From a virus, in IMG/VR virus record IMGVR_UViG_3300005264_000040, positions 62,001 through 126,000 of that record: DNA of 64,000 nt; one strand, 5' to 3'. The position numbers and the translations under genes are program-made. Shown piece after piece: positions 1 through 8,568 of this stretch; positions within the stretch are counted from its first letter, which is position 1; each line of letters starts with the position of its first letter. The notes beneath the pieces were generated by a model that was not told the origin of the DNA, did no database searches, and saw nothing but the letters and a program-made list of their open reading frames with translations.

Positions 1-167
1 GCTTGTTAAGCATTGATAAAGATGTTTCACAGTATAAAAAAAGTTTTTTAAACTTTTGTTTTGTAGAACATCTTAGAATGTTATACTTGCCAAATTTCTT
101 TACTTACACGCTTACTATTCCTTACGAGGAAGGTAAAAAACTCCTTCAGACTATGTATTACTTTTAG
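1..167 (+). CDS. C-terminal end of an unrecognised gene (partial)
   Basis: The frame is open from the window edge to a TAG at 165-167 and would encode about 54 residues ending in LLQTMYYF. No start is inside the window, so this is the 3' end of a + strand gene lying upstream. It is followed at once by an intrinsic terminator, which supports it being a real gene end. I do not recognise the protein from this fragment. Confidence 0.55.
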   Translation, partial: LLSIDKDVSQYKKSFLNFCFVEHLRMLYLPNFFTYTLTIPYEEGKKLLQTMYYF

Positions 168-189
168 TCCCTTGTGGGACTTTTTTTTT
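167..189 (+). terminator. Intrinsic terminator
   Basis: GTCCC-TTGT-GGGAC stem-loop followed by nine T residues, directly after the stop codon of the partial gene at the window start. Confidence 0.85.
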
Positions 190-227
190 ACCATGTGCAC
201 TAAAAATATAGGAACGTCTGTAACCCG

Positions 228-315
228 CTATTCATAGGGGTGCGTTTGAGGGGCAACGACTCTATTATATATATATAATAGGATCGTTAAACGTCATTTG
301 CACCCCTTTGAATAG
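228..315. repeat. 88-bp nested palindromic element, copy A
   Basis: Imperfect palindrome with arms of about 40 nt around an alternating TA centre. Outer arms carry CTATTCA, GGGGTGC and their complements GCACCCC, TGAATAG; inner arms carry AACGA..CTATTAT. A second 88-bp copy lies at 60006-60093. The outer 22 nt on each side match in direct orientation (43 of 44), but the central 44 nt match better when one copy is inverted (41 of 44 against 33 of 44 direct). Both copies lie upstream of a promoter with the same 20-nt core. Function unknown; origin, recombination site or regulatory cruciform are possible. Confidence 0.85.
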
Positions 316-448
316 TGGATTTGCGACGTTTTGGAACGCAAATATGCTAATCTATTGCGTTTTGAATATCATAAAAAATATGGTAAAATAAATTAAAGTT
401 TCAAAATAAGCAATGAAAGCATAAGATGTCATAAGATAAACGTTAGTT

Positions 449-476
449 AGCAGAAATAAAAGACTTATGGTATAAT
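449..476 (+). promoter_or_regulatory. Promoter with extended -10 for the head gene block
   Basis: TGGTATAAT (-10 TATAAT at 471-476) with AGCAGA at 449-454, spacer 16. The 20-nt string TTATGGTATAATAATATCGA (465-484) is repeated exactly before the gene at 60229. Confidence 0.75.
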
Positions 477-508
477 AATATCGAAAAAGAAGAAATGGAG
501 GGTGCATT

Positions 509-1612
509 ATGGATGACAATGCAGTAGTATATCAAAGATATGCTCAAGAAGCAGCTGAAAAATTTCTTAATCAAAATATACCCCTTAACGATACAATTGC
601 TAAAATAGCAAAAGAAAATAGACTTGCCGAAGAAGAAATCCGACGTATAGTTGGATATGCAAATAAAATAGTCTTCTTAAAACTTTATGCTTCAACAGAA
701 GAAAAAGATAAAATAAACTTTCCTTTAGCAGATGCAGATGAAATATTTTCAATGATTCCAGAATTAGAAAAAGCTCAAGAAAGAGCAAATGCAGCGTCAA
801 ATGAAAATTTAACGAACGAAGAAAAAAGAAGTGGAACTGTAGCTGAGCAAGAAAAAACTGCTTCAGCTATAGATTCTTCATTATTTGATCTTACTGATGA
901 AGAATTAAAAGAAATAGAGAATATGAATCCTTATGAAACAAAGGTAGAAGCATTTAGAAAAAAAGCTAGTATGGATTCATATTATGTAGATGAAGATATG
1001 TTTATAGATGTTACACGTCCTCTTACTGAAGAAGAACAAATGTATTTTGATATGATGAAAGAAAAAGAAGAAATAAAAAAAAGTTATGAGCAAAGTAATG
1101 AAATAGCAAAAAAATATGCATCTTTAGACGGTAATAGACTTGTTTTAAACAATGAAAAAATAAATAAATTATATATAAACTTCAAAGAAGCACACACAAA
1201 ATATGCAAGCTATAGAACACAAAGCGTACATTTGAGAAATGCTTTGGAAAAAGAAATATTAAGGTTGAGCAAAAATGAAGGATTACTACCTACCGATATA
1301 GTAAAAATTGCAAGGAATTTTGCTAAAAAAGACGGGACAGAATTTGATGCAAATGATATTTATTTATTAAAAGGTGTAGCAGAAGAAATAGTAGAAACAC
1401 ATCCGGAAATAATTCAATTCGTAAAAAAAGCAAATTTGGATTACAACTCAACAGTAAAAGAATCGTTAGAAAAAATAATGGATACTACTAAAGCTTTACT
1501 TACTAGTATAATAGAAACATCTTATTATAAAAACACATATCAAGAAAAAGAGGAAGAACTAAGGAAAGTAGCAAGGGCGTTTCCAGAAATATATTCAATG
1601 TATAAAATATAG
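509..1612 (+). CDS. Virion/inner-core protein with repeated K-x-A-S motifs
   Basis: 367 residues, ATG start 8 nt after GGAGGG. Highly charged, mostly helical, with coiled-coil-like Glu/Lys stretches and no recognisable fold. Notable are four copies of a K-x-A-S tetrapeptide (KTAS near 116, KKAS near 151, KYAS near 202 and 231), plus KLYAS near 58. The same tetrapeptide recurs in the protease gene downstream and in the capsid protein N-terminus, so I infer that this is a prohead-internal protein cut several times during maturation. It is the first gene of a + strand head operon. Function beyond this is unknown. Confidence 0.75.
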   Translation: MDDNAVVYQRYAQEAAEKFLNQNIPLNDTIAKIAKENRLAEEEIRRIVGYANKIVFLKLYASTEEKDKINFPLADADEIFSMIPELEKAQERANAASNENLTNEEKRSGTVAEQEKTASAIDSSLFDLTDEELKEIENMNPYETKVEAFRKKASMDSYYVDEDMFIDVTRPLTEEEQMYFDMMKEKEEIKKSYEQSNEIAKKYASLDGNRLVLNNEKINKLYINFKEAHTKYASYRTQSVHLRNALEKEILRLSKNEGLLPTDIVKIARNFAKKDGTEFDANDIYLLKGVAEEIVETHPEIIQFVKKANLDYNSTVKESLEKIMDTTKALLTSIIETSYYKNTYQEKEEELRKVARAFPEIYSMYKI

Positions 1613-1649
1613 GGTTCTATATAAAAAAATGCAAAAGAGGAGGTGAAAA

Positions 1650-1675
1650 GTTCCGGGGTTAATAAAACCTGGAAC
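1650..1675 (+). promoter_or_regulatory. Hairpin between ribosome binding site and start codon
   Basis: GTTCC pairs with GGAAC (1671-1675), extended inward by GG/CC and TT/AA. A strong AGAGGAGGTGA lies at 1637-1647, about 37 nt before ATG 1684; folding this hairpin brings them to about 11 nt. The same ribosome binding site could also initiate GTG at 1643, giving a 21-codon leader that ends at 1708. Confidence 0.5.
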
Positions 1676-1683
1676 GAATTAAT

Positions 1684-2721
1684 ATGGAAAAATGGAGAAC
1701 ATTATTAATGAAATTAGCTGAAAAGGGTGCAGAAACACAGAATACCAAAGAACAGGAAACACAACCAGTAGAAACACCTGAAACCGAAACAGAAGACAAA
1801 CCAGTTTTATCTTTGGACGAACTTACGGAATTGGATGCTTTAGCAGAAAAAGCTACCGATATGATAGAAGAAGGTAAAAATCCAGAAGAAGTTTTAGGGA
1901 AAGCAGAAGAAATTGTTGAAGAATATTTTGAAGAAAAACAGTTAGTAGATAAAGAAATATTAACAGAAGAAGATGTAGCTAAGGCTTTAGATTATTTGGT
2001 AAAAGAAAAAGGTATGAATCCTGAAGAAGCGCAAGAAACTTTAATTCAACAATTAAAAACACAAGGATATGAACCTTATCAAGAACAAAACACAGAACAA
2101 AACGCAAAACAAGAAACTCCAGAGGAGATAACAGAAGAAGAAGTGCAAGCTGCATATAACGATTTAATACAGCAAGGATATTCTCCTGAAGAAGCAGAAA
2201 CTGCTATTTTGCAAGCTTTGAAAGAGCAGGGATATGAAGTAGAAAATATGGAACAAGCTAATGAAATTGAAAATATAGATGAAGAACAATTAGTAAATTC
2301 AATTTTAGAAAATGGTATTGAAGAACAAGATATAGAAGATGCATACAACGAATTAATACAAAGCGGATTATCTCCTGAAGAAGCACAAGAAGCTTTAGAA
2401 GAAACACTTCAAGAATTATCTCAAATAGCAGAAATAAATCAAGCTTATAACGAATTGATACAACAAGGATATACTCCAGAACAAGCACAACAAGCTATAG
2501 CTGAAGCATTAGAAACAGAACCTCAAGAAGGACAAGAGGAAGTTACACAAGAAGATGTAGATGCAGCATTTGAACAATTATTGCAACAAGGATACTCTCC
2601 AGATGATGCTTTAAATATAATACAACAAAATTTGGCGGAGTTAGGCTATTCTTTAGAAGAAGGAGAAGAAGAAAATACTGATATAGATACAGATACTTTA
2701 TTAAATATGTTAAGGGAATAA
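1684..2721 (+). CDS. Acidic protein with UBA-like helical repeats; candidate scaffold
   Basis: 345 residues from ATG 1684; ATG 1708 (with GGAG 10 nt upstream) is an alternative start. Very Glu/Gln-rich and acidic. At least five repeats of 33-40 residues fit the pattern [AF]-[YF]-N-[ED]-L-I-Q-Q-G-Y-[ST]-P-E-[ED]-A-x-x-A-I-x-x-A-L; each looks like two or three short helices with a G-[YLM]-[ST]-P-[ED]-[EDQ]-A turn, similar to UBA/CUE-type three-helix folds. An acidic, helical, repetitive protein just upstream of the capsid protease and major capsid protein suggests a scaffolding or core role; this is inference from position and composition. It lacks clear K-x-A-S sites. Confidence 0.75.
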   Translation: MEKWRTLLMKLAEKGAETQNTKEQETQPVETPETETEDKPVLSLDELTELDALAEKATDMIEEGKNPEEVLGKAEEIVEEYFEEKQLVDKEILTEEDVAKALDYLVKEKGMNPEEAQETLIQQLKTQGYEPYQEQNTEQNAKQETPEEITEEEVQAAYNDLIQQGYSPEEAETAILQALKEQGYEVENMEQANEIENIDEEQLVNSILENGIEEQDIEDAYNELIQSGLSPEEAQEALEETLQELSQIAEINQAYNELIQQGYTPEQAQQAIAEALETEPQEGQEEVTQEDVDAAFEQLLQQGYSPDDALNIIQQNLAELGYSLEEGEEENTDIDTDTLLNMLRE

Positions 2722-2727
2722 AGGGTT

Positions 2728-2744
2728 AAGAGCGGAAAGCTCTT
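2728..2744 (+). terminator. Intercistronic hairpin, weak terminator
   Basis: AAGAGC-GGAAA-GCTCTT stem-loop followed by CCCCCTTTCTT. The T tract is interrupted, so it may only attenuate or stabilise the transcript. Confidence 0.45.
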
Positions 2745-2780
2745 CCCCCTTTCTTAATAAAAGAAAGGATGGTGTAAATA

Positions 2781-3290
2781 ATGTTGAAATTGCCTAAGCA
2801 ATATATTGCAATAATAAAAAATAAACCAGTAATAAAACAACCAAAAAAAATAAGATTTAAAAAGAATGCATCTTTAAAAAAAGAAGCTTTCATAGGAGCT
2901 TTAGCTGGTACTTTTGGAAAAGCTTTGGTTGGTGATTTAGCAAAAAAAACTTCAAAAAAACTACTAGGCGGAAATGATGATAGTTTAATGCAAACTTATA
3001 AAAGCAAAATGCAAATAGTTGCACAATCAGCTCCTTATCATGGTTCTATTTCTGCAATGAAAAGAGAAATGGTTCCTTTGATGCAAAAGAAATTTCCTGA
3101 ATTAGATAAATCAAAATTAGAAAAATATATAGTAGATATTTATAGAATTGCACCTTTTATTTTTGTATCACCTGCAGTAGTAGAATCTGCTTTAAAAAGA
3201 GTGGTAACCTATGATGGAATAGACGTAGCTTTTGCTAAAGAACTAGCAGCAGCCAACCAGAACATAATGAAACAATATGTTTTGGTTTAA
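2781..3290 (+). CDS. Basic prohead-associated protein, unrecognised
   Basis: 169 residues, ATG start after AAAGGATGG. The N-terminal 35 residues are very basic and end at KNAS (near 33-36), which fits the putative maturation cleavage motif. A Gly/Ala-rich hydrophobic stretch follows (around 40-55), then a helical domain. It sits immediately upstream of the protease gene with a 20-nt gap. No family recognised; likely a minor capsid or core protein by context. Confidence 0.7.
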   Translation: MLKLPKQYIAIIKNKPVIKQPKKIRFKKNASLKKEAFIGALAGTFGKALVGDLAKKTSKKLLGGNDDSLMQTYKSKMQIVAQSAPYHGSISAMKREMVPLMQKKFPELDKSKLEKYIVDIYRIAPFIFVSPAVVESALKRVVTYDGIDVAFAKELAAANQNIMKQYVLV

Positions 3291-3310
3291 AAAAAGGTTG
3301 GTGATAACAA

Positions 3311-4921
3311 GTGATTGAAAAAACAATTTATCCTGATATATTAGGAACTGAAGAAGCTATATGGGGTTTTACAGATAAAAAAGATTTTATAAAAAAAGCA
3401 AGTATAAATTTTCAAGGAGAAATAGATCCTCAATTAAGAGAATTCCTTGATAATTTTAAACCAGACCCTAATTATGCATATGCACATGTTGTTGCAGTAG
3501 GAGCAGGAGAATATTGGGATGCAAATAGAAATGGCGATTACTTTCCAGAAAAATCATTAATAGAAAGCTATCATACTTTTTTAGATGGAAAAGTTTATGT
3601 AGAACACCAACATTCAGATGAATATGCAATAGGTAAAATAGTATTTGCTTATTACAATAAAAAGATGCATAGAGTAGAATTAATTATTGCTATAGATAGA
3701 GGCTTATCTCCAGAAACAGCCGAACAATTGGATAAAGGTGAAATGTTTGATGTTTCAATGGGTTGTAAAGTTCCATATGATGTTTGTTCTGTTTGCGGAA
3801 ATAAAGCTAAAACAACGGCAGAATATTGTGAGCATTTAAAGTATCAAATGGGAAAAATACTTGATAATCCTAAAGGGTTAAGAGTATATGCAATTAATGA
3901 AAAACCGACGTTTTTTGACATAAGTAAAGTTGCAGTGGGTGCAGAACCAACTGCGAAAGCTTTAAAGAAGGTGGCCTCTTTGAAAGGTTCTAATATAATG
4001 CTAAAGAAAGCAAAAGAAGATAAATATGCTTCTATTTTGAAAAAATTAAAAGGTTTAGCAATTGGAATGGATTCGGATGACTTTGCAAGAAATGCTGATA
4101 TAGAATTAGATAAAACAGAACCAATTCCAAAAGTAGTAATAATTAAAATGGTAAGGGAAGCAGATGGGGATCCTTTAGCTGTAATAAGAGAAGGTATGAG
4201 ATTTGGAATTCAATTTAGAGATGATGAAATAGATCAAATGCTTAGATGTGGAGACCCCGCTTTTGGAGCTTTGAATCAATCTGAAATGGGAAGTCTTATA
4301 GCTAATCCTTATAGACCATTGCCTGGAAGAGCAGGATTAGGTATAAGAAGAATGTTAGCATCATTTATGCCAAGACGTTCCTATTTGCCATATTTCTTTA
4401 TGCTGAGAATGGCACACAACCCTATTAACAAACTTGCATCAATAAGTAAAATGCCAGTTTTTCATGAAATGTATAGAACTGCTTTAGAAAAGAATGCAAG
4501 TCTTGTAGGAGATGTAGGAGAAGTAGGATTATTATTAGCTTTATTAGCAGCAGTAAAAAACAAACCAAAATATTATGTGGATCCATATGAAATATATAAA
4601 GCAAAAACAGTTAAAAGAAATGATCCATTTGTAAAACAATCTTCTTATCAAGATTATATGGAAAAAATTGCGGTAGTGTTCGGTCCAGTAATTTCTTTTG
4701 GTACAGGATTAGCAGCTTCACACGCTTTGAGTAGGCAAGCTAATCAAGAGAATGTAAGAAGAGCAAAAAGAGGAGAAATGCCAGATCCAATGTTAGATTA
4801 TTTAGCAAAACATCCAAATTTAGTAGGTTTTGCCGCAGGAGCAGCACTGTATCCAAGAACTAGAAAATTCTTTACTGCTGGATTAAAAGCTGCAAAAAAA
4901 GGAAAAACAATAGGAATTTAA
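3311..4921 (+). CDS. Capsid maturation (prohead) protease with C-terminal structural region
   Basis: 536 residues from a GTG start. Residues about 50-210 resemble phage head maturation proteases of the assemblin-like serine type: a His pair in VYVEHQHSDE (99, 101), the candidate nucleophile Ser149 in FDVSMGC, and a CxxC...C-x-H cluster (C159, C162, C173, H175) that may bind zinc. The domain is bracketed by two copies of the putative cleavage motif (KKAS near 28-31, KVAS near 220-223), with more in the C-terminal half (KYAS, KLAS, KNAS), as expected for an autoprocessing precursor. The roughly 310-residue C-terminal part is unrecognised. It lies three genes upstream of the decoration and major capsid genes. 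Family assignment is from motif layout only. Confidence 0.7.
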   Translation: MIEKTIYPDILGTEEAIWGFTDKKDFIKKASINFQGEIDPQLREFLDNFKPDPNYAYAHVVAVGAGEYWDANRNGDYFPEKSLIESYHTFLDGKVYVEHQHSDEYAIGKIVFAYYNKKMHRVELIIAIDRGLSPETAEQLDKGEMFDVSMGCKVPYDVCSVCGNKAKTTAEYCEHLKYQMGKILDNPKGLRVYAINEKPTFFDISKVAVGAEPTAKALKKVASLKGSNIMLKKAKEDKYASILKKLKGLAIGMDSDDFARNADIELDKTEPIPKVVIIKMVREADGDPLAVIREGMRFGIQFRDDEIDQMLRCGDPAFGALNQSEMGSLIANPYRPLPGRAGLGIRRMLASFMPRRSYLPYFFMLRMAHNPINKLASISKMPVFHEMYRTALEKNASLVGDVGEVGLLLALLAAVKNKPKYYVDPYEIYKAKTVKRNDPFVKQSSYQDYMEKIAVVFGPVISFGTGLAASHALSRQANQENVRRAKRGEMPDPMLDYLAKHPNLVGFAAGAALYPRTRKFFTAGLKAAKKGKTIGI

Positions 4922-4947
4922 AATTTTAAAATATGGAGGTGTTCTTA

Positions 4948-5259
4948 ATGGATGATATGATCAAAACTGCAGCAGATGCTGAAATAGCAAGATTAGGTGA
5001 AATAATGGGAAATTCATTTGCAGATGCAGTTTTAAAGAAGTTTGCTTCTGCTGGAATCACAACAGAACAAGCAACAGAAATATTAGCCAAAGAAGCAGCT
5101 GATAATGAAGTTTCAGGCGTAGTTGCAAAATTAAAAAGTTTAGCAGGAGCAGAATTAGTGAGTGCTATGAAGTCGTTGAGCCCTGATATGCAGAGAAAAG
5201 TTTTAGAAGCATCACCAGAATTAAAACAGAAACTTGCACAAGCTATGGCTGGTAAGTAA
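4948..5259 (+). CDS. Small prohead-associated protein, unrecognised
   Basis: 103 residues. I chose ATG 4948 because the GGAGGTG at 4935-4941 is 6 nt upstream; an earlier in-frame ATG overlaps that site. Helical and Ala-rich. KTAA occurs near residue 7 and KFAS near 31, matching the head-protein cleavage motif. Possible scaffold or core component by position. Confidence 0.7.
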   Translation: MDDMIKTAADAEIARLGEIMGNSFADAVLKKFASAGITTEQATEILAKEAADNEVSGVVAKLKSLAGAELVSAMKSLSPDMQRKVLEASPELKQKLAQAMAGK

Positions 5260-5293
5260 AAATGGTTTTAAAAACCAAAGAAGGTGATAACTT

Positions 5294-6004
5294 ATGAGTT
5301 TAGGAGAAGTTTTAATAAATACTACAGCAGTAAGACAAGTACTTGCAGATACTCCGATTATGGAACATATAAAAAGTGCAGCTTTAAGTCCGAAAGTTTT
5401 GAAATTATTATCAAAAACAAAAAAAGTAGGCGCTGCCGCTGCCGCTGGTTCCAAATTAGGTAAAACAAAAGAAATGTTAGATACTGCTTCAAGTGCTGGC
5501 AATTTAGCTTTTACAGGTTTGATGCTTGGTTCAATGGCACAAATGCAAAATGACGCTAAAGAAAAAGAAGAACAACAGAAGACTGCAAGTGTGGCTGGAT
5601 TGTTGATGAAACCAGTAAAATTTGTAGCAAAAAAGACTGGGAAATTTGCTTTAAAGCATGCTTTACCAGTAGCTGGAGTTGCTTCAGATTTGTCACAAAT
5701 GAGTGCAGCTAAACAGAAACCTTTAAATTTAACAGGAAAATATGCTTCTTATGAAGAAGGTGCAGATTTAAAAGATGTTATTGACGAAGCGTTAGGAAGT
5801 TTGAATGATTTTGAAGTAGAAAATTTTGAAGTAGAAAATATTAAGACTGCTTCAACTTCTGAAGGTACTTTAAAGGAAATTATGGAAATTTCGATGTCTC
5901 CTGAATCAATTGAATACACATTCGCGCCTTCAGAAGGAACAAGCGCAAATTACGATGATGTAATGGCGGAAATAGATCAAATTTCAGCGTTAGATTTAAT
6001 GTAA
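5294..6004 (+). CDS. Prohead-associated protein with four K-x-A-S/A sites
   Basis: 236 residues, ATG start after AAGGTG. Carries KSAA (27-30), KTAS (96-99), KYAS (149-152) and KTAS (184-187), so maturation could cut it into five peptides. An Ala/Gly-rich helical stretch lies around 45-85 and a small tandem duplication of FEVEN around 173-182. It directly precedes the decoration and major capsid genes. No family recognised; inferred internal capsid/core protein. Confidence 0.72.
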   Translation: MSLGEVLINTTAVRQVLADTPIMEHIKSAALSPKVLKLLSKTKKVGAAAAAGSKLGKTKEMLDTASSAGNLAFTGLMLGSMAQMQNDAKEKEEQQKTASVAGLLMKPVKFVAKKTGKFALKHALPVAGVASDLSQMSAAKQKPLNLTGKYASYEEGADLKDVIDEALGSLNDFEVENFEVENIKTASTSEGTLKEIMEISMSPESIEYTFAPSEGTSANYDDVMAEIDQISALDLM

Positions 6005-6032
6005 ATTATAAATATATTTAGGAGGTGTTTTT

Positions 6033-6425
6033 ATGTTTGAAGTTAGAACAGGTGTTATGAATGTACTCCATATTTCAAAGGAATTAGGCGTTGCTCCAGA
6101 AGTTTTAAAATATGGGATGGCAGTAACGGTAAATAATGAAGGAAAGGTTGTTCCACCAATAAAGGGTAAAGGGCCAATTTTCTTTGTATGGTCACATCCT
6201 GAAAGACCATCTGTAAAAGAATCAAATACAGTTGATTTAATTATGGGGGACATGTTAATTGAAACAAACAACTTTGACCCTGCAACAGCATCAATGCTTG
6301 TATCAGGAACAGCAGTGACTGTTGATAATCAAGGAAGACTTATTCCTGCTGACACAGCAGCTGGAGATTATGTAGTGGGTACAGTTGTGAAATTTAATGG
6401 TACAACTGTAGAAGTAAAAATATAA
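6033..6425 (+). CDS. Putative capsid decoration/head protein
   Basis: 130 residues, start after AGGAGGTG. Predicted mostly beta, with two similar stretches of the form G-x-A-V-T-V-[ND]-[ND]-x-G-[KR]-[VL]-[VI]-P (around 30-42 and 90-102), suggesting an internal duplication or barrel. A small beta protein directly before the major capsid gene is the usual position of a decoration or stabilisation protein. Function inferred from position and fold type. Confidence 0.6.
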   Translation: MFEVRTGVMNVLHISKELGVAPEVLKYGMAVTVNNEGKVVPPIKGKGPIFFVWSHPERPSVKESNTVDLIMGDMLIETNNFDPATASMLVSGTAVTVDNQGRLIPADTAAGDYVVGTVVKFNGTTVEVKI

Positions 6426-6462
6426 TTAAGATAAATTAAAAATATTTTAGGAGGTGTTTTTA

Positions 6463-7344
6463 ATGAACGTATCATTCGAATATATCAACAACAATTACAC
6501 TGATATGGTAAAAACGGCAGCAGCTCAAGTAGATGAATACGGTGCATACTTTTTAAGAACAAAAATCAGAGAAGCTTCTTTCTTCAGAGCTATACTTGAT
6601 CCAGAACCAAAGACATGGCAAGAACTTATCAGAGGTTGGAACGAAGAAGAACCATACGTAGTAGTACATAAAGAACCAGATGCTACTGCATTCGTTATTG
6701 ACTTCCGTGGTGAAACTCCATATAAATACGTAGAAGAAGAAAGATATCCTGTTTATTTCAAACAGATCCAAGCAGAAAACTACGAAAAGGATCTTATCGA
6801 ATTAAAAATAACAAAGATTCCTTTAATCAAAATCTTAAAAGATATCATGCTCAAAGAAATAGCTTACACAGAAGATAAATCATTTATGCAGACATTAGAA
6901 GCTGCTGTTAATGATGGTGGTAAAATACTTAATTCTTCTAATCCATTACCTCAAAGAGAAGATTTTGTAAATCTCATGAATTTGCTTGATGGTGACAAAT
7001 TAAAGACAGAATTAATCCTTATGTCAAATGTTATGTTCAACAACATTCAGCTTTGGAATTATGCTGATTTCGGTGAAAAATTAGTTGGTGAAGTAACAGT
7101 TAATGGATTAAAAATTCCAACATTATTTGGAAGAAAATTAATTACTACAAATAAAACTGATTTAGTTCCTGAAGGAGTAGCTTATGCATTCACTGCAAGA
7201 GAATTCTTAGGACATTCATTCAAAATAGAAGATGTTAATTTCTATACCAAGACAGATAAGAAGAAAATGACATTTACAGCTTGGGAATTTTTAGGTGCTT
7301 CTATAGGAAACTCAAAAGCTGTAGCAAAGTTAGTTCTTGCATAA
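6463..7344 (+). CDS. Major capsid protein (HK97-like fold expected)
   Basis: 293 residues. ATG 6463 lies 6 nt after AGGAGGTG; an upstream in-frame GTG overlaps that site. The gene is flanked by the decoration protein and a strong terminator, and its first half is richer in C-ending codons (AAC, ATC, TTC, TAC) than its neighbours, as expected of the most highly expressed virion gene. KTAA at 17-20 matches the proposed protease site, so cleavage would remove about 19 residues. The order of extended-loop-like (VVVHKEP), helical (residues about 115-180) and C-terminal beta segments is compatible with HK97 capsid proteins. Assigned from context, expression signature and processing motif. Confidence 0.78.
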   Translation: MNVSFEYINNNYTDMVKTAAAQVDEYGAYFLRTKIREASFFRAILDPEPKTWQELIRGWNEEEPYVVVHKEPDATAFVIDFRGETPYKYVEEERYPVYFKQIQAENYEKDLIELKITKIPLIKILKDIMLKEIAYTEDKSFMQTLEAAVNDGGKILNSSNPLPQREDFVNLMNLLDGDKLKTELILMSNVMFNNIQLWNYADFGEKLVGEVTVNGLKIPTLFGRKLITTNKTDLVPEGVAYAFTAREFLGHSFKIEDVNFYTKTDKKKMTFTAWEFLGASIGNSKAVAKLVLA

Positions 7345-7345
7345 T

Positions 7346-7368
7346 AAAAGCCTCTTTGAGAGGCTTTT
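7346..7368 (+). terminator. Intrinsic terminator after major capsid gene
   Basis: AAAAGCCTC-TTTGA-GAGGCTTTT stem-loop running into a T-rich stretch. Probably lowers transcription of the neck and tail genes relative to the capsid gene. Confidence 0.8.
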
Positions 7369-7414
7369 ATTGCATTGTATGTTTTTATAATTATATTAGA
7401 AGGGGGTAATTTAA

Positions 7415-7858
7415 TTGAAAATCAGGGTAAGATCTAGTAATCCAAACAAATATATTTCTTTAAAAACAATGATTATTGGGAAAGAGTGGGTTGTAGTAGA
7501 TGATTCAAATCCAATTATAAAACGATTGCTAAAAGGTGGTTTTATAGAAACATATAGCGCATCGAAAAAAAATCAAAAACATTTAGAAGAAAAAGTAAAA
7601 AGTAATGTATCAATGAAAAATAAAGGTTTTATATATTTTGCTAAAGATAAAAAGAAAATGAAATACGGCGAAGTTTTAGATTCAGAAAAATTGCCAAATA
7701 GTCAAGAAGAAATAAAAATGTTTATTGATAGAGGTGTTTTAGTAGAAGTTTCTGAAAAGACGGAAGAAAAACCAAAAAAAGAAGAAAAAACAGAAGAGGT
7801 TGTTGAAGAAAAAACTCAAGAAAAGAAAATAAAGAAAAATTCAAAAAAGAAGCAATGA
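7415..7858 (+). CDS. Unrecognised head/neck protein with charged tail
   Basis: 147 residues from a TTG start placed 8 nt after AGGGGGT. The first 60 residues look like a small beta domain; the last 40 are an alternating Lys/Glu tail (KKEEKTEEVVEEKTQEKK type). Located between major capsid and connector-like genes. No family recognised. Confidence 0.65.
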   Translation: MKIRVRSSNPNKYISLKTMIIGKEWVVVDDSNPIIKRLLKGGFIETYSASKKNQKHLEEKVKSNVSMKNKGFIYFAKDKKKMKYGEVLDSEKLPNSQEEIKMFIDRGVLVEVSEKTEEKPKKEEKTEEVVEEKTQEKKIKKNSKKKQ

Positions 7859-7887
7859 AATTAATAATGAAAGCGGGATGATTTTTT

Positions 7888-8568
7888 ATGATACTAATTA
7901 GAACTCTTTCACTTTACTTAAAAGTACCAAGGACTACAAACAGACTAATTTCAGTAACAATAGGAAAATATCATCTTACCGACACAAGACACTTATCTGT
8001 GTGGATACAGCCTGCTCCCGCTTTTAAAAAAATAACTGCTTATGTTCCACATTTAAATTCAAGAAGAGAGATACATCTCCACTGCACAATACAAGGTTAT
8101 GGTGAATTCGAACCTTTTATAAAAAAATTAAGAGAGGTACTTTTAGACAATGAATTAGCTAATGATTTATTAAATTCTAAAGAGTTTTCAAATGAAACAT
8201 TGTACAAAGCTCTTCGCTTCTCTTTAGAAACAATAAACACAGCGCCTCCTATGCAAACTGCTTTTGGAATATTAACATTTCCACGACCGCAACTAATAAT
8301 AGACGGAGCTCTAGTATATTTATATAGAAGTTTAATGTTGTTAGAGTATAGAAATCAATTGAATTATGCAAATTCTCAAATAAATGTAGGCATTCATGAT
8401 AAAGGTCCAATTTATCAACAATTATATAATCAATTCAAACAAGAATTTGAAATGAAAGTAGCTAAATTCAAATCTCAATATAATGTAGAAAACAGTTGGT
8501 CAGGTGTATTTGGATTAGAATATGGTGATTGGGATTATTCGTGGTTGCCTGATATAGGATGGTGGTAG
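7888..8568 (+). CDS. Putative head-tail connector/neck protein
   Basis: 226 residues, ATG start with only a weak ribosome binding site (GCGGGATGA). Mixed alpha/beta with a tryptophan-rich C-terminus (GDWDYSWLPDIGWW). It ends 1 nt before the next start, so translation is probably coupled. Position between capsid and sheath suggests a neck or completion protein. Confidence 0.6.
   Translation: MILIRTLSLYLKVPRTTNRLISVTIGKYHLTDTRHLSVWIQPAPAFKKITAYVPHLNSRREIHLHCTIQGYGEFEPFIKKLREVLLDNELANDLLNSKEFSNETLYKALRFSLETINTAPPMQTAFGILTFPRPQLIIDGALVYLYRSLMLLEYRNQLNYANSQINVGIHDKGPIYQQLYNQFKQEFEMKVAKFKSQYNVENSWSGVFGLEYGDWDYSWLPDIGWW

Larger units (their letters stand above)
191..508. other. Non-coding intergenic region (318 bp)
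   Basis: It contains the 88-bp element, then three short mutually complementary segments (ATTTGCG near 318, CGCAAAT near 338, TTGCGTT near 358) that could form alternative hairpins, a direct repeat of ATAAGAT near 421-437, and the promoter and ribosome binding site of the gene at 509. No open frame with a credible ribosome binding site was seen. Confidence 0.6.

Noticed and set aside
228-315. 88-bp element read as an intrinsic terminator
   Set aside because: No T tract follows on either strand, the arms are long and imperfect, and both copies lie upstream of promoters.
191-508. tRNA or small RNA gene in the intergenic region
   Set aside because: No cloverleaf with T-loop GGTTCRA or acceptor stem could be formed; only palindromes were seen.
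7370-7391. Promoter (TTGCAT and TATAAT) before the gene at 7415
   Set aside because: The spacer is only 10 nt and there is no TG extension; the signal is likely chance in AT-rich sequence.
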